Source: Rhizophagus irregularis
Lineage: Eukaryota; Glomeromycota; Glomeromycetes; Glomerales; Glomeraceae
Reading direction: 5' to 3'
DNA length: 64,000 bases
Assembly (NCBI RefSeq): GCF_026210795.1
Contig: NC_089439.1
Coordinates: forward strand, 3,782,001 to 3,846,000
The position numbers and the translations under genes were made by a program. A model generated the notes under the pieces. It worked only from the letters and a program-made list of their open reading frames with translations. It was not told the origin of the DNA and did not search any database. Shown in pieces: positions 21,020 through 33,966 of the stretch. Positions within the stretch are counted from its first letter, which is position 1, and the number at the start of each line of letters is the position of its first letter.

Positions 21020-22423
21020 TAAGGTTGCCTGCCGAAACTCATTTGGCCTGGTGCCAAAAGCTGAAACTCTTTTATTAGTGCCGAAACTGCTGAAACGCAA
21101 AAACACCAAAACGCTGAAACCTGCCAAAATGCTGAAACTGCCGAAACTATTTGCAAGTTTCAGCATAGTTTCGGCATAGCTAATACTAACATCTTGATAT
21201 AGTTTCGGCATAATTTCAGCATTCTATAATAATTTTTTTTTCATTAATTTAATTCCAATATATATATACGTAATTAAATATTTTATTATATTATTTATTT
21301 TATTGTAATAAACCAATTTTTATAAACAATGGTATACTATAAGAAACACACTCGTTTCTTTGAAGCAATTAAATAAAACTTTCCATATAAAAAAGTCCGG
21401 TAAAAAAAACAAAAAAAATAGAAGGAACGTTATAACGTTTCTTCAATATATTAAAAAAAAGATTCCTTCCCCCTTCCTTAAGCTTACATACCAAGTATCC
21501 CAAGTTCAGGTTCTTCAAGTTCCTAGGAGTCCGGTAAACTAAAAAAAACAGAAAAAAGAAATGTTAGTACATTTCTTTAACACAATTAAACACAGTACCC
21601 CATATACTTACCAAAGACCGGTTCTTCCAAGTTCCTAGGAGTCCGGTAACCTAAAAAAACAGAAAAAAGAAACGTTAGTACGTTTCTTTAACACAATTAA
21701 ACACAGTACCCCATATACTTACCAAAGACCGGTTCTTCCAAGTTTCTGGGAGTCCGGTATCCTAAAAAAACAGAAAAAGAAACGTTAGTACGTTTCTTTA
21801 ACACAATTAAACATAGTACCCCATATACTTACCAAAGACCGGTTCTTCCAAGTTCCTAGGAGTCCGGTAACCTAAAAAAACAGAAAAAAGAAACGTTAAT
21901 ACGTTTCTTTAACACAATTTAAATACAGTACCTTATATACTTACCAAAGTCCGGGTTCTTTCAAGTTCCTAGGAGTCCGGTATCCTAAAAAACAAGAAAA
22001 TAGAAACGTTTGTACGTTTCTTTAATACAATTTAAGAAAAAAATTAAAAAAAATTAACGTTAGTAAAATATACTAACGTTAAAATAAAGGGTGGGTGGGC
22101 GATCATAAAATTCAACGTTAAATTATCTTTTTAACGTTAAAAAGTTTTTTTTAAAAAAAAAATAACGATAACGGTTTAAAAAACTGTTTTAGATTATCAA
22201 TGATCAGTTAAAAAACTGATCAGAGCTTAACTGAATTAAGAAATGCCGAAACTATATATATATCATATGATATACTGTGCCGAAACGCTGAAACAGTTTC
22301 AGCAGTTTCAGCAGTTTCAGCATTTCGGTATTTCAGCATTTTCAGTTGCTTGCCAAAACCTAGTTTCAGCAGTTTCAGCAGTTTCAGCATGCCAAAACTC
22401 CCTAGTTTTGGCAAGCAACCTTA
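21020..22423. mobile_element. 1.4 kb non-autonomous hAT element with 8 bp TSD
   Basis: Terminal inverted repeats TAAGGTTGCCTGCC and GGCAAGCAACCTTA match at 13 of 14 positions. They are flanked by the exact 8 bp duplication ATTAGGTG (21012-21019 and 22424-22431), diagnostic of hAT. Subterminal arrays of GCTGAAAC/GCCGAAAC (left 21030-21225) and GTTTCAGC (right 22280-22390) lie inverted near the two ends, like transposase-binding repeats. The interior holds a 111 bp satellite and AACGTTA palindromes. No coding capacity. It interrupts the transposase gene above. Confidence 0.9.
21390..22025. repeat. 111 bp tandem repeat, about six units
   Basis: GTCCGGTA recurs with a spacing of 110-113 bp (CCGG at 21531, 21643, 21754, 21864, 21977) with an older copy near 21395. 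Each unit contains AAACGTTAGTACGTTTCTTT, a small hairpin, and CTTACCAAAGACCGGTTCTT. It is confined to the non-autonomous hAT. Confidence 0.9.
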
Positions 22424-24610
22424 ATTAGGTGGTTCTTCATATTCCTTCTCTTCATCTTCATTCTCATTTAATATGTTTCCCTCTTCAAATAAATTATCTA
22501 TCATTTTTTGAACATCGTTATTTGATATACTATTTCCAATGTGATTCAAGGATCTTTTACTATTTGAAAGTGAATGAATATTATGAGTATAAATTTTGGA
22601 CATACATTCGATGGTTTGCACATTTAAATTTGTTCTTCTTTTACCAAACATCCATCCAAGGGCTGAATAAAGGTATTCGCAGCTGGCTGAATGTGGTGTT
22701 ATTGAAAAAACAATTTTTGCAAGATGAGATAATAAGCTGCGTCCATCAATTATTAAGTTCCACCACTGAAAAGGCCCATCATTATTTGAATATGGTACGC
22801 TATAAGAGTTATCTTAGTCCAAATACTTGTGAAGCTGTGCCTTAAGTTCTAAACCAGAAGTTTTCTTATGACCCAAATTCTTCCAAATATTAAGCGCAGT
22901 TTTTTGGATACGTTCAAATTGAATATTGTGGATACCCGCTCCTACAATATTTATAAAGAATAAATTATTTATCTTATTTAATTATTTTTTCTTATATTAG
23001 TAATACCTTTATATTGCGGATGGAGAAAGAAAGCCAATAAGTAAATATCTTCGTCAAATTCTTTGTATCTATTAAAGAAATTTGATTACTTACTTCAGTT
23101 ATTTAGTTTTTTATTAAACTAAAATTATTTTGAATATTACCTCTCATTGAAGGTTTTAATACAAGAATTCTTTAATAAGCGGTAATCATTCATTGGCATT
23201 TGTTTAAAAAAGGTTGCAATTCTAAGGAGATAAAGGTAACAATCTGCCAATGTAGTATACGTTCTTTCAAGCATAAGAATTGCCTCTTTTATCGGTTTAA
23301 GAATATCTGATATTACGCAAACATTGTCAAAAAACCCTTAAATTTTGTGTTCGTGATTTTTCAGAACCTAATTTAAATAAAATTAAATTTTTTTTTTTAA
23401 AAAAAAAATAATTCATCTTATTAACATACGTGCTGTAAAGCATCTTTTAATCTCCACACAGAATATACACATTCATAGACAGTCGTCCATCTTGTTTTTA
23501 CGTAAGTTTTCAGCCCTCTGCCTTCAATATTTTTACTTTTGATTGCTTTATTGAGCCATGATGATTCAAGAGTAGAATTTTTAAAATATTTTGTGAGAAT
23601 GTTTGCACATCTCACTATATATTTAACTTCATCTATTTTTACAATAGACATACTTATCAGATTTACGCAATACATGATACATCGCACATTAATGATATTT
23701 GGGTAATTGTTGGTAATTATCTTACATGCTGCTGCAACATTCGAGCTATTATCTGACACAATAGCAACAAACTTTTTGGCTCGCACTTTATTGATAACTT
23801 TCTTAATAACGTTAGATAAATGCTTTCCTGTATGGCGAATATTTGAAAGATCCTCAAGACTTAAAAGATATTCTTTCCTTGACCCAGTCATTACCATGAA
23901 TGCTCAAAAGCTATTCCCGTGTCAATCGATCTAACCATCTATCGCTAATGAATATAAATACATATTAAAACTGTCAATATTTTACAAAAATTTCTTCATT
24001 TTAATTTAAATTAAAAAATCTTACCAATAGTAAAGTTATTGTTAGCACTTAATTCATTCATAATGCGTATATTTACGCGAGATGTTTCAGATTCTAATAA
24101 AGTACCACTCAAAACTTGCCTTGAGAAAGGATCATATCCTAGTTGTAAAGTTTTGATCAAATCGATAAACCAAGGATTTTCAATTATACTAAAAGGAATA
24201 TTGCACATCACGAAAGCTTTTGTTATGGAACGATTTATTTTATCACAATAACCTTTTTCTAATTCTTTATTCTTGTAAAAAGATCGGATAGATGTTTGGT
24301 CATCATTGAGCCTTTGTTTTTTAGTTGTTAATTCTGAGTCGCTTTCATTTTCTTCTTCGTTCTCTGCTATTTCATTACCTACAATTTTTGCGAACTGTAA
24401 TGACACTTCTTGTGGACATTTTCGGCAATGATTTGCTAAGTGCTCACGTAAAATGTGAGGTTTCCTATCCTTCCAATAAAAGTTACAATAGCTACATGTC
24501 TCAGCGTAGTGCTCTCTTGTCCTCTATACTCCTTTTATAATATGTCCATTCCACACCTCTGTAAAACAACGTCCTTTTCTTGGATTTTCTGAAGGTTCTG
24601 AACTTGTCAT

Positions 24611-27600
24611 TTTATCAAAGAAAAATTAGGAACCTAAAATATTAAAAATAAACGACTAACGAAAAATGAAATAATGAAAATAAGCGCAAAATATTTCGTC
24701 AACAACAATTCAGTTTTAAATTCAGGAGTATTCAGGGATATTGAGTTACGTACTTACATAGTTACATTTTGAGAATATTAATGCATTTTGGTTAACCAGA
24801 AAAAGTAAGTTAAAGTATTTTCAAAAAAAAAAAATAGATAAAGTTTGAACTTTGAAAATACGTATCTACACCCACCTGCCAAAAGTATCTGGCACTTCTA
24901 AAAAATGACCATTAAATCACATTATTTTGACATCCAGTGATCAGAATTTAATGATTTATGATTCATTGAATTCGTCTAATCGAGACGCATCTAACTGCAG
25001 TATTTTCAAGTCTGTAAATTCAATAGATCAGAAGTTATTGTTGAATGTCTAAAAATAGTAAAATGCAAATAACTTTTGATCCATCAATCCTAGAGACATG
25101 AAAATAATAGATACAATGTACCTTAACAAGACAAATCTAATGAGTCATATTTCATCTTACTAGGTTTAATAGGGAAGAAAATGTTATGAAATTTGTATTT
25201 GCTAAATTTTTAAAGATGAAAAATGAATTACTTCATAAAGTTAAATCACATTATTTCAATAACCAGTGATCAGAATTTAATTATTTATGATTCAATGAAT
25301 TCATATTATCAAGATGCATCTAATTGCAGTATTTTTATGTCTCTAAATTGGATGGATCAGATGTTATTCTCAACAGTAAAATGCAAATAATTCATTATTA
25401 TTTAACAAAAATATAATCAATTTTTATACACTTTAGTTTAATTACTTGAAATAAGTAAGTTTGAGTTGACATTACTTGACATCCAACTTGTCTGAATCAC
25501 TTTAAACTTTCTGATATTTGTGTTAAACTAGTGTATATTAAATCTTTTTTTCTTCAATAGAAAAGACCTATTCTTAACAAAAAAGACCAAGTATTTGTGT
25601 AAGCCATAGCATCGATTCAGAGGGAGTTTTGTTAAGAGCTTATAAATCATAATTCAACCAAGAACCAAGAAATCGATTGTTACACTAACCTGTGAAAATC
25701 ATAAAGTTAAAACGCTAAAAGTATAAGAAATTAGTAAGAAAATATTGATATAAAATTTATAATTTATAATTTTTTTTTAAAAAAAAATAAAAAAATTAAT
25801 ATTTTTCCGTTGAACTTCTCTAAATATAACTGTAACTAATACCTGTTATAATGTATAACATGAAAATGGATTAAAAGTATCGGTAAAACACCGATATTTA
25901 TATATATATTTCTTGAAAATTTTAGACAGTACGTATATCATAAGAAAGGTTTTTTTGGGTTTAAACTGGATTATAAATAGGGCATTTTAGGGAATTTTAT
26001 GGCATTTTCTAATAATAAAAAGATGAAACCCTAAATATCGTATCATTTTTAAAATATAAGGATAAGTTGTTTGAGGGAACATTGATCCGTTGATACGAAC
26101 AAAACATAATGTATGCAAGATATATTAAAATAACTTAATTTTACGTAACAGTGCTTCATATTTCTTTAGTAAACCGTTGATATAATTAAGAAAATATGGA
26201 AAATCATAATAAAAATTTCATTATATATTATATTAATTTTATAACAAAGTAAATAACAAAGTGTATATCCGCGGTTTCAAAAAATATCCGTGTAAATCAT
26301 AACTAAAAGTAAAAAAAGTTACACATTTTATTTGTGTTTGTTAAAAATATAATAAAGCGCACACGGTAACTCAAAAGAAAAAGAAAAATAACCGAGGAAT
26401 TAACCATAAGAATTCCATGATACAATTGTACGGGGTGAAATTGCCATATATAGATTAGAAAGGGGCAGATCATGTGAGGTTAAAAATAAAAGAGAAAATG
26501 ATTTAGTTAAAAAAGAACTAGAGAAAACCACTTTTCCTAAAAATAATAAAGGATAATATATTATTTAATCACCAAATTAATATTAAGGAGATTACGCCTT
26601 TCATCAATTTCATTTCATTTGATAAAAGAAAAATATAGAATCTTACTAAACTTAATTTAGCTTAAAATAGTAGTTAAAATAAGTTTAAATAAATTCTAAA
26701 TTCTTTTTAAAGTAGGTCATATCTAATAGAAATTCTCATTCATGAATCGATTTTAAAAATATAAAGTTTGGCGTGAAAGGAAGTTCCCAGTTTTCTAGAT
26801 TTTATAGATCAAATTATTTTAATCGATTATCATTTTGGATCATGATAAAATTGGAATTCGAATGCTATCTAAAGAAAAGAATAGTGAACTGTATATATGA
26901 ATTACTATTATTATTATTATTATCGGATATCCCGATTGTTTCGAGAAACCCCTTGAAGAAATCGAAAAAAAATAATCAGGAATAATTTGATTGAATCAAT
27001 CAATCAATACAAGTACAAACATCTAAAAATAACAAATTCGTTTAATTAAACTTTATATTTAATAATTTGATCAAGCGAAAGAAGGAAGGAGATTATAATT
27101 AAGGTAATATAACGTTACAGATTTTTGATTTTATGATGCAATATTTATAATTTTTATAATTATTAATTAATTATTTCAATCTTGAAAGTTGAAACAAAAG
27201 AAAACTAAAATTAAAATTCTCTGCACATTTATAAATTATAATTATGATGACTATGAATCCTTTGATTTAATAATAATAAAAAAAAATTTTTTTTTTTATT
27301 TTTATTCAAAAAATAAGAGATGCCTGAATAAAAGGAAAAAAGGATAATCATCAATTAAAATAATAGAATTAATATGGAAGGATCTTCGAAAATCGATTAC
27401 ACTAGAATTATCCAAAGTTAATAATAATAAAAAAAACCTGTTTAAGTAGTTGTTTAAATAATAATAAGCGAGATTTTTCCATGGAGATTCTTTTAATGAA
27501 TTTCTTCTCCGATTTATTATGACCTTTTTGAAATTGTTATTTTAATAAATATTATATTATGAGGGTAAATAATATAATTATATAAAAACTCCTCAAAACA

Positions 27601-28061
27601 ATTCCCCGCAGTCCGCACAGTAATTATATGATGGTAAATGATACCATATATCTTTTTTTAGAATTAAGTTGTTGAAACGTTTTAAGCCAAAAATATTTTC
27701 GTACTTGTGTTTATCCTTCCATATAGGGATATTAATATAAATTAACCCATCCGCCACATTTTTCTATGAACAATGTTTGCTATTTTTAAACATTTATTTG
27801 TAATATGTTAGTTTATAATGTAAATATTTATGTAGATCAAGTAAGTTTATATTAAATTTTTAAAATTGGAATTTATATTGATATTATGAGCATATTTTTC
27901 TTATAAATACCCAATCCTCATTTATCAAATTTGATTAACAAAAAAAAAATATTTTTTTTCGTAAACAAATAAAATTTGTAACGCGAGTCTTTTTTACATA
28001 AAAAAAAAAAAATTCAAAAACTTTTTTAATTTTTTCTTAAAGCAAATTAAAATTAGCAAAA
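24611..28061. other. AT-rich intergenic region
   Basis: No convincing gene. It holds two diverged copies of a 165 bp sequence (listed below), homopolymer runs and a TCAATCAATCAATCAAT run near 26990. The last kilobase should contain the promoter of the gene at 28062. Confidence 0.6.
24905..25400. repeat. Dispersed direct repeat, two copies
   Basis: About 24910-25080 and 25240-25395 share AAATCACATTATTT, CAGTGATCAGAATTTAAT, GATGCATCTAA and AGTAAAATGCAAATAA in the same order, spaced about 335 bp apart. It may be the remains of a tandem array or of a mobile sequence. Non-coding. Confidence 0.65.
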
Positions 28062-28574
28062 ATGAACTCAGCAATGATGACAACTTCTAAATCATCTTCT
28101 AAATCATCTTCTTATAATGAACCTTCTTTCTTACGCTCCAGAGCTTCTTCGTTATCTGTTAATAACTCAGAATCTCAAATCTTTTCTCAACAATATAACC
28201 CAAGAATTCTTTTATCTGCATCCTTTAATTACTTTGAAGAAGAAGAACTTGGTGCCCCAATTAATATTTATCATGAAAATAGAGGTCATTTAGAAGAAGA
28301 TAAAAAAGCAAGAACCGAATTAGATACTGATATCTTAAATAATGATTTATATTGTCCCGTACAACAACAAGAAACAGAAACCTCAACTTCAAGAGGTTTA
28401 AATATTGGAAAATTCACTTCTTTCCTTCCACGATTTTCTTTCTCTAATAATAATAATTATGGCGGAGTAATGGATTCCACTTCCACTAATATCGATTCTT
28501 GGGGTTATCATCATAATGATATGTTTAATACTAATAACATGTTTGATAGTATTAATGGTGTCGTTTGCAAATAA
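28062..28574 (+). CDS. Ser/Asn-rich hypothetical protein, 170 aa
   Basis: Single-exon frame from an ATG in a good context (CAAAAATGAAC) to TAA. The N-terminus is Ser/Lys-rich (SKSSSKSSSYNEPSFLR), followed by NPRILLSASFNYFEEEELGA, a charged central part and an Asn-rich C-terminus with GYHHNDMFNTNNMF, ending NGVVCK. No signal peptide or membrane span is evident. The AT-rich surroundings make a 170-codon frame unlikely by chance. The composition suggests a largely disordered protein. No family recognised. It stands alone, with over 3 kb of non-coding DNA on each side. Confidence 0.65.
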   Translation: MNSAMMTTSKSSSKSSSYNEPSFLRSRASSLSVNNSESQIFSQQYNPRILLSASFNYFEEEELGAPINIYHENRGHLEEDKKARTELDTDILNNDLYCPVQQQETETSTSRGLNIGKFTSFLPRFSFSNNNNYGGVMDSTSTNIDSWGYHHNDMFNTNNMFDSINGVVCK

Positions 28575-31500
28575 TTTTTTTTAATATTCATATATTATAA
28601 TACTTTTTTTTAAGTTTTATTCTCTTTTTTATCGATTTAGTTTATTTACTTATTATTATTATTATTATTATTTTCTTATTTTCTTATTTTCTTTTTTGAT
28701 ATAAAAATTTTTTCTCTTGGACTTAGAATTTATTAACATTTATATAGAAGCATTACAAACACAAACATTTTTTTCGCATCGCATCGCATCGTATTTGGCA
28801 TAAAATTTTGGCAAAATCTGAATATTTTTACAATTATTATAATTTTTCTTTTTTTTTTTAACGATTAGACCATTTTCTTTTTTATCTTCGACGTTTATAA
28901 TTTTTTTTTATCGCATTTTTTTTAGACTTTTTTACATTACACATTTTATCGCATATTTTCGCATTTGCTAGCAAAAAAAAAACCAACAAAAAAAAAATAT
29001 TTTTTTGTAAATATATGATTAAAACAACATCTAAGCTTTTTTTATTTTTATGTACATAAAAATTAAATAAAAAAAAACATTTTAAGAAAAAAAAAACCCT
29101 AAATTGATACGTTTATAATTTAATTGTCGTGCATGTATGTAAAATTGTAAATTACTAACCTAAATTAAAAAAATGACCTTTTCTTAATCAGACATTAGAT
29201 TCCTTAATAAAGAAACCAATTTATATAAAAATTACAAATGAGAAATTTTTAAGTTAAATTGTCAATCAAATTCATAAATAGATAAATCGAACGAATTTTA
29301 TGATAAGAAAGATCTTTTTACGAACAAATTCACACACGAAAAAAAAAAATAATAACAATTTTCTCAATAAAAATTTTCCCGTGGGGATAAGAACAAATTT
29401 AGTTTGATCCGTTATCATTATTATAATTATTATGGTTTACTGTGGTATAATTGTTTGTAACAATCATGATATCATTAAAGTTTAACGGGTTTTATCGTAT
29501 TAATAATAAAAGAAAAAAAACTGAGAGATGAAAAAAAAAATCCGATCTTTTTTTTTTTTTATGAAATCTGGCATTTGCCACATGAAAAAGATTATTTTTT
29601 TTTTGTTTTTTTTAAAGTTTTATTTATTATATATTTTAGTCAATCGGGCTACAAACGATCAGCCATAAAATTCATAAAACATATAAATCCATGAAATATT
29701 ATTATTTATGCATAAACCAACCGAATTCATCTGCGTACTCCTCAAAAGTGATCTATTGTAATAATTATAATACTAATTTTGGATTATTCAAAAGGCGTAA
29801 TAGAGTGCCAAAAAAAGAGAACATATACTTAGTGTAAACGTATTTCTTAATTTATATATTTTATATGATAAAATAATTTTAGTATTTCTAAAAGAAAGAA
29901 ATTGTTTATATTGTTTATGAATAATTTCTATCAAGGAAATCTATTAAAGTCTCCCCCCCAACGTTCTCTTTATTTAGAATATAATAGATTTAGAAAAAAA
30001 ACTTGCTCTATGACAGGTTGAACGATTTAATACCCCATGTATGCAAGGTTATGTAATTAAAATCTTCTTGCATCCTCTACCCAACCATTTATATATGTCA
30101 TCTCCCGCCAAAAAAAAAACCTGTTGAATTATTGACAAAATGCTTCTTGAAGATGCTTAATGCACAGATATTTATCAATATAAACTTTTGGTATTCATTC
30201 AACTTATTATTTATTTATATACATGTATATATGTTTTTAATATGTGTGTACATATGAAATATGAAATTATTTTTTGCAAGTTCATATGATATAAATAAAT
30301 AAAGTTCTTGTCATAATTAAAAAAATATTTATCCTTTTTTTTTTAGTTTTTTTTTTAGTTTTTTTTTCATAGATAATAAACCAATTAATTTATTCTCTGT
30401 AAATTATAAATAATTAATTTTTTATTACTTCCGAATAACTCCGATCATGATGATCTCCGATACTCCGAAAATATTTTATTTTCAGGGATTTATAAAATAA
30501 ATATTACGAAAAAAAACCCTTTTTTTTGTGATCAAAGTAACCATTCTTTTTTTATTTTAAAGTCATGTGATGAAAAAAAAGTCACGTAAATGTCGCAGTT
30601 ATAAATTTATTATTCTTAAAGTATGCATATTTGTATTCTTAAAGAAAATGAACAAGAAAAATTACGGGATTGTATCACTTTTTGTTACTAGTGATAAAAC
30701 GTTCACATGCCAATGATGCGTATATTTTTATAAAAACTCTTTTTTTTTTTAAAAAAAAAAATTTTCATTATACAAATAAAGAACTTTATTTTGTCTAGAC
30801 CACTTTCATTCTTTTTTACATCAAAGAATTAAAAATGGAATATTCTAATTACTTAAAAAATAAATTCATTTAGAAATGATTTCAACGTATAAAAATTATA
30901 GATTTATAGTATTAAAAATTGAAACGGATATTAATATAATTTTCGTACTACGAATGCAGTCAATTGAAATTGCTTTTTTAATCTTGTTTGAATGTAATTT
31001 AATTTCGTAATTAATTAATTTAATAAATTCATTGAATTTTGTTTTAATATGTTATATATACGCGTTTTCTTTTTTTTCCCCTGTGGACACACACACACAA
31101 ATATACAATCGGGGGTGGCCCGGTGTGGCTGGTTGTGGCTGGCACATCCTTCTTTTTTGGTCTGATAGAATAATCTCTTTGCAGATAGGATTTTTACACA
31201 TCCGGAGTTTTTTTAGCGGATAATATTATATATGTGACATCAGTATTTATGCAAGTATTGTGTATTGGAAGCTTCTAAAAAACTGAACCGGAAGCAGTGT
31301 ATTGGAATTGGAAAAGTTAGAAGATTCCATTATCTTCTAATCTTCGTATTTGATGCCAGTTTAAGTTATCAAAATCGGAGTGTTAATCTATCAATTTATT
31401 ATGTATGGTTTCAATGATCAATTGTAAGGGTCTTGTTTCAATTATTATATTTTATAGGAGAAAGTGATATTTATAGTATTGTCAATTAATTGACATTTGA

Positions 31501-33650
31501 AAAAAAAAAAGAGATGAAAATCTATAAATAAAGATCAATATGTTGTTTGCCGTAATACAATAGTATTACAATTTACAATATCTTTTTTTAAGATATAGAC
31601 TCGACTGGTCAATTTACAATATCTCATACATATATGTAATACAATAGTAATACCCAATTAAAATCACGTGCTACTAAGTACTAACTATATGAAAGATAAA
31701 AATAGAAAATTGTGTCAAGCCACATTCTTATTCCAGTTATATTTTACCTTTATTGGAATGATTATACAAAGTGTGCGAAACCAAAAAACTAAAAAAAGAT
31801 AATTATGCAAACTTTTAAGTATTGTTTTGATTTACACCTTTCAATACTGGATTTTACTATTTTAGGAAGAATTCCGCACGGTCATAATTTAGCCGGTTAA
31901 ATATCCCGGATCTGTCCCTCACGGTCAAAATTTAACCGTTTAATATCCCGGATATATATACTATTGTATATATTGATTGCTTATTCAGAAAAGAAGGCTT
32001 AAACTTTTTTATAACTGGGAATTCTCAAATACGGAAAACTCAATTCTCGGTTAAGTTTGTTTTTTGTAAAATTTGTATGAAATTTTTTTGGTGTAACTAA
32101 AATATTATTGTGAGAAAATTTCTCTCATTTTAAGCCATTTTTTCATCTGAAAATTGCTTTCAAATACATCAAATACATGTAAACATCCGAAAACTTAAAT
32201 AATATTTTTTTTTCATAGCATGTATTTTTTTTTTCTTTTTTTCAGGAAAAAATTCAAGAAATGCGGGGAAAAAAAAGGTATTATACATAATATATATAAA
32301 TTTGTATTAGTTAAATATTAATAAGCAAATTTCTTTGACCAGTTATTAAACTGGCGAATCATCGATTAAATAAGCAAGGAATTATAGGAATAAACTGTAA
32401 GGAATTATATGAATTAAATATTGACTTAGAAAAACTGACTGTTTGAAGTAATATGTATATATTCGTATTTCATATATAGAACTATTAATAGACAATTAAT
32501 AAAAAATATGAAATCATATGATATTTTTAAAAATTGTATCCCTGTGTTATAATGTTGGCTAAAATTAAAGATTTGTTTTTTAAGGCATTAAACATAGTAT
32601 TGATTGTTATGTTCCCGTGATTTCTAACTTTGGAGTAAAAATGAAAGACCAAAAAATATGTGTAAATAGAATTTGATTAATTAGCGTAGTCCTACTTTTT
32701 CAAATAGTTTCGACCGAAGAGTGAGGTCCTGTATGATGGTGTTGGGTCCGGTATGGGATGAATACCTGTGATTTGTACTCATATATTAGTTATTTCGTAC
32801 GCAAGTACCATCTGCTTTTATTTGTAACAAACTCAGTTTATTACTCTTTAGAAATAAAATAAATAAATAAATAAGAATATGTGTAAATAGTAATTCTGTA
32901 ATATTTATTGTATATTAAATAATGAATAAAAAGTGCAAATGATCTTTTTGATGACTCTAAAGGAACTATAATTGACGATTTTTTATTTCAAGTTATTAAC
33001 GAAGTTATATTTTAGCATACAGTTAAAACTCGGATATATAATACACCGACACTGAATTTTATCGATGTAAAACTATATAATAGTCTAATAGCGGCACGTA
33101 GTGCCGCATTAGACTATTATTTGGTTTAAATCATTCAATAATAATATTATCGGTTTGACGGGACCGTTTCATGCAATTTTTATAATAAACTCCCGTTACT
33201 ATCCAATAATTTTATCATTATGCTAATACATAGTAATATGAGATAACCGATCAAAATAACAATTATCTGTTGTGTAAAATCTTGAAACTGATGTCGGTGT
33301 CGAGGTCAGACTATATAACAATATACTGTAAAAAGTAATCCAATCTTTCCTACAGTAGCAGTCTTCTCTTTCTTAAATCGAAATGAATATTTAGTTCTTC
33401 TATAAAGAGAACTTTTTAATTCTGTACCCGCTCTAACTTTGGAGTTGGTGGTTGTTAGATGGTATATTCATATTCATCATCACCAATATGTGATTTTATT
33501 TGAGATTGAATGCTATACTAATTTATTTAAACGATGAAAGCAGTTGGTAAAAAAAAAAAAATTATTTTTAGAGTGAGATATAGTACAAGTTGTTTAGAGA
33601 AAATCAAGGAAAAAAGTTATAAAATTTTATTGTTAAAAATTCATGTTTTG
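28575..33650. other. 5 kb AT-rich intergenic region
   Basis: No gene supported. It contains an ATT microsatellite (28645-28675), CGCAT repeats near 28778, many A/T homopolymers, an isolated G-rich patch at 31105-31150 (GGGGGTGGCCCGGTGTGGCT) and GTCCGGTATGGGATG near 32745. A short hydrophobic frame at 31032-31223 spans the G-rich patch and is not convincing. Confidence 0.6.
33077..33120. repeat. Hairpin with GCGGCAC-GTA-GTGCCGC core
   Basis: Arms of about 20 bp (TAATAGTCTAATAGCGGCAC against GTGCCGCATTAGACTATTA) with one bulged base and a 3-base loop. The core is far more GC-rich than the surroundings. A looser inverted pair ACACCGACA/TGTCGGTGT brackets it at about 33043 and 33293, suggesting a small degraded foldback element. 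Confidence 0.6.
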
Positions 33651-33656
33651 TTATCA

Positions 33657-33669
33657 GAACATTCTGGAA
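33657..33669 (+). promoter_or_regulatory. Heat-shock element upstream of GRP94
   Basis: GAACATTCTGGAA fits nGAAnnTTCnnGAAn exactly, the three-unit binding site of heat-shock factor. It lies about 300 bp before the GRP94 ATG and 190 bp before its TATA box. A CCACG core, as in unfolded-protein-response elements, is at about 33722 but lacks a full ERSE context. Confidence 0.5.
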
Positions 33670-33859
33670 ATTATCTTAATTATCTTTGTGCGAAACGGTA
33701 ACACCACAAAATTTTAAATGCCACGTTTTAACATCTCCTGTTTCATTGAACTGATTGAATGTAATCAAAAATAATCTAACCAATCAGATAAAGACACTTG
33801 GAAATTCATATCCAATCATTTGTTTACACATTACAATAAACAATTTCAAATCAAAACAT

Positions 33860-33867
33860 TATATAAA
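33860..33867 (+). promoter_or_regulatory. TATA box of GRP94
   Basis: TATATAAA about 100 bp upstream of the start codon and correctly oriented. The region between is A/T-rich with short C/T tracts where transcription may begin. Confidence 0.45.
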
Positions 33868-33966
33868 GCAATAAAATTTTTCATTTCGAAATATTAGATA
33901 ACGGAATCAATTAATCAATCCTTTAATTCATCCTCATCCTAAGTTCAATTTTAAATTCTTTTTAAT

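Larger units (their letters stand above)
20876..24610 (-). pseudogene. hAT transposase (BED finger, DUF659-like, dimerization end), broken
   Basis: Reads right to left from MTSSEPSENPRKGRCF at 24610. The BED-type zinc finger is CSYCNFYWKDRKPHILREHL then ANHC. The catalytic core near 23.9-23.4 kb includes KKFVAIVSDNSSNVAAACK and KTYVKTRWTTVYECVYSVWR. The C-terminal hAT dimerization region near 22.7 kb has FGKRRTNLNVQTIECMSKIY. The end is IDLGLWVYIESSEIPF...DDDWNPEEIV with stop 20876-20878. Introns are visible, one starting near 24026. It is broken by an in-frame TAG near 24525, a frame change near 23.9 kb, another near 22.8 kb or the insertion flank, and by the non-autonomous hAT inserted at 21020-22423. 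It would cut and paste DNA if intact. Confidence 0.8.

Noticed and set aside
20931-21211. Lys/Leu-rich frames on both strands
   Set aside because: They translate the GCTGAAAC subterminal repeats of the non-autonomous hAT and the transposase end, and have no independent coding evidence.
31032-31223. Short hydrophobic protein with PGVAGCGWHILL
   Set aside because: It spans a G-rich low-complexity patch and lacks a family, splice context or neighbours.
32690-32770. tRNA or snRNA gene
   Set aside because: Some GGTCC/GGACC-like words occur, but no cloverleaf or box B could be drawn.
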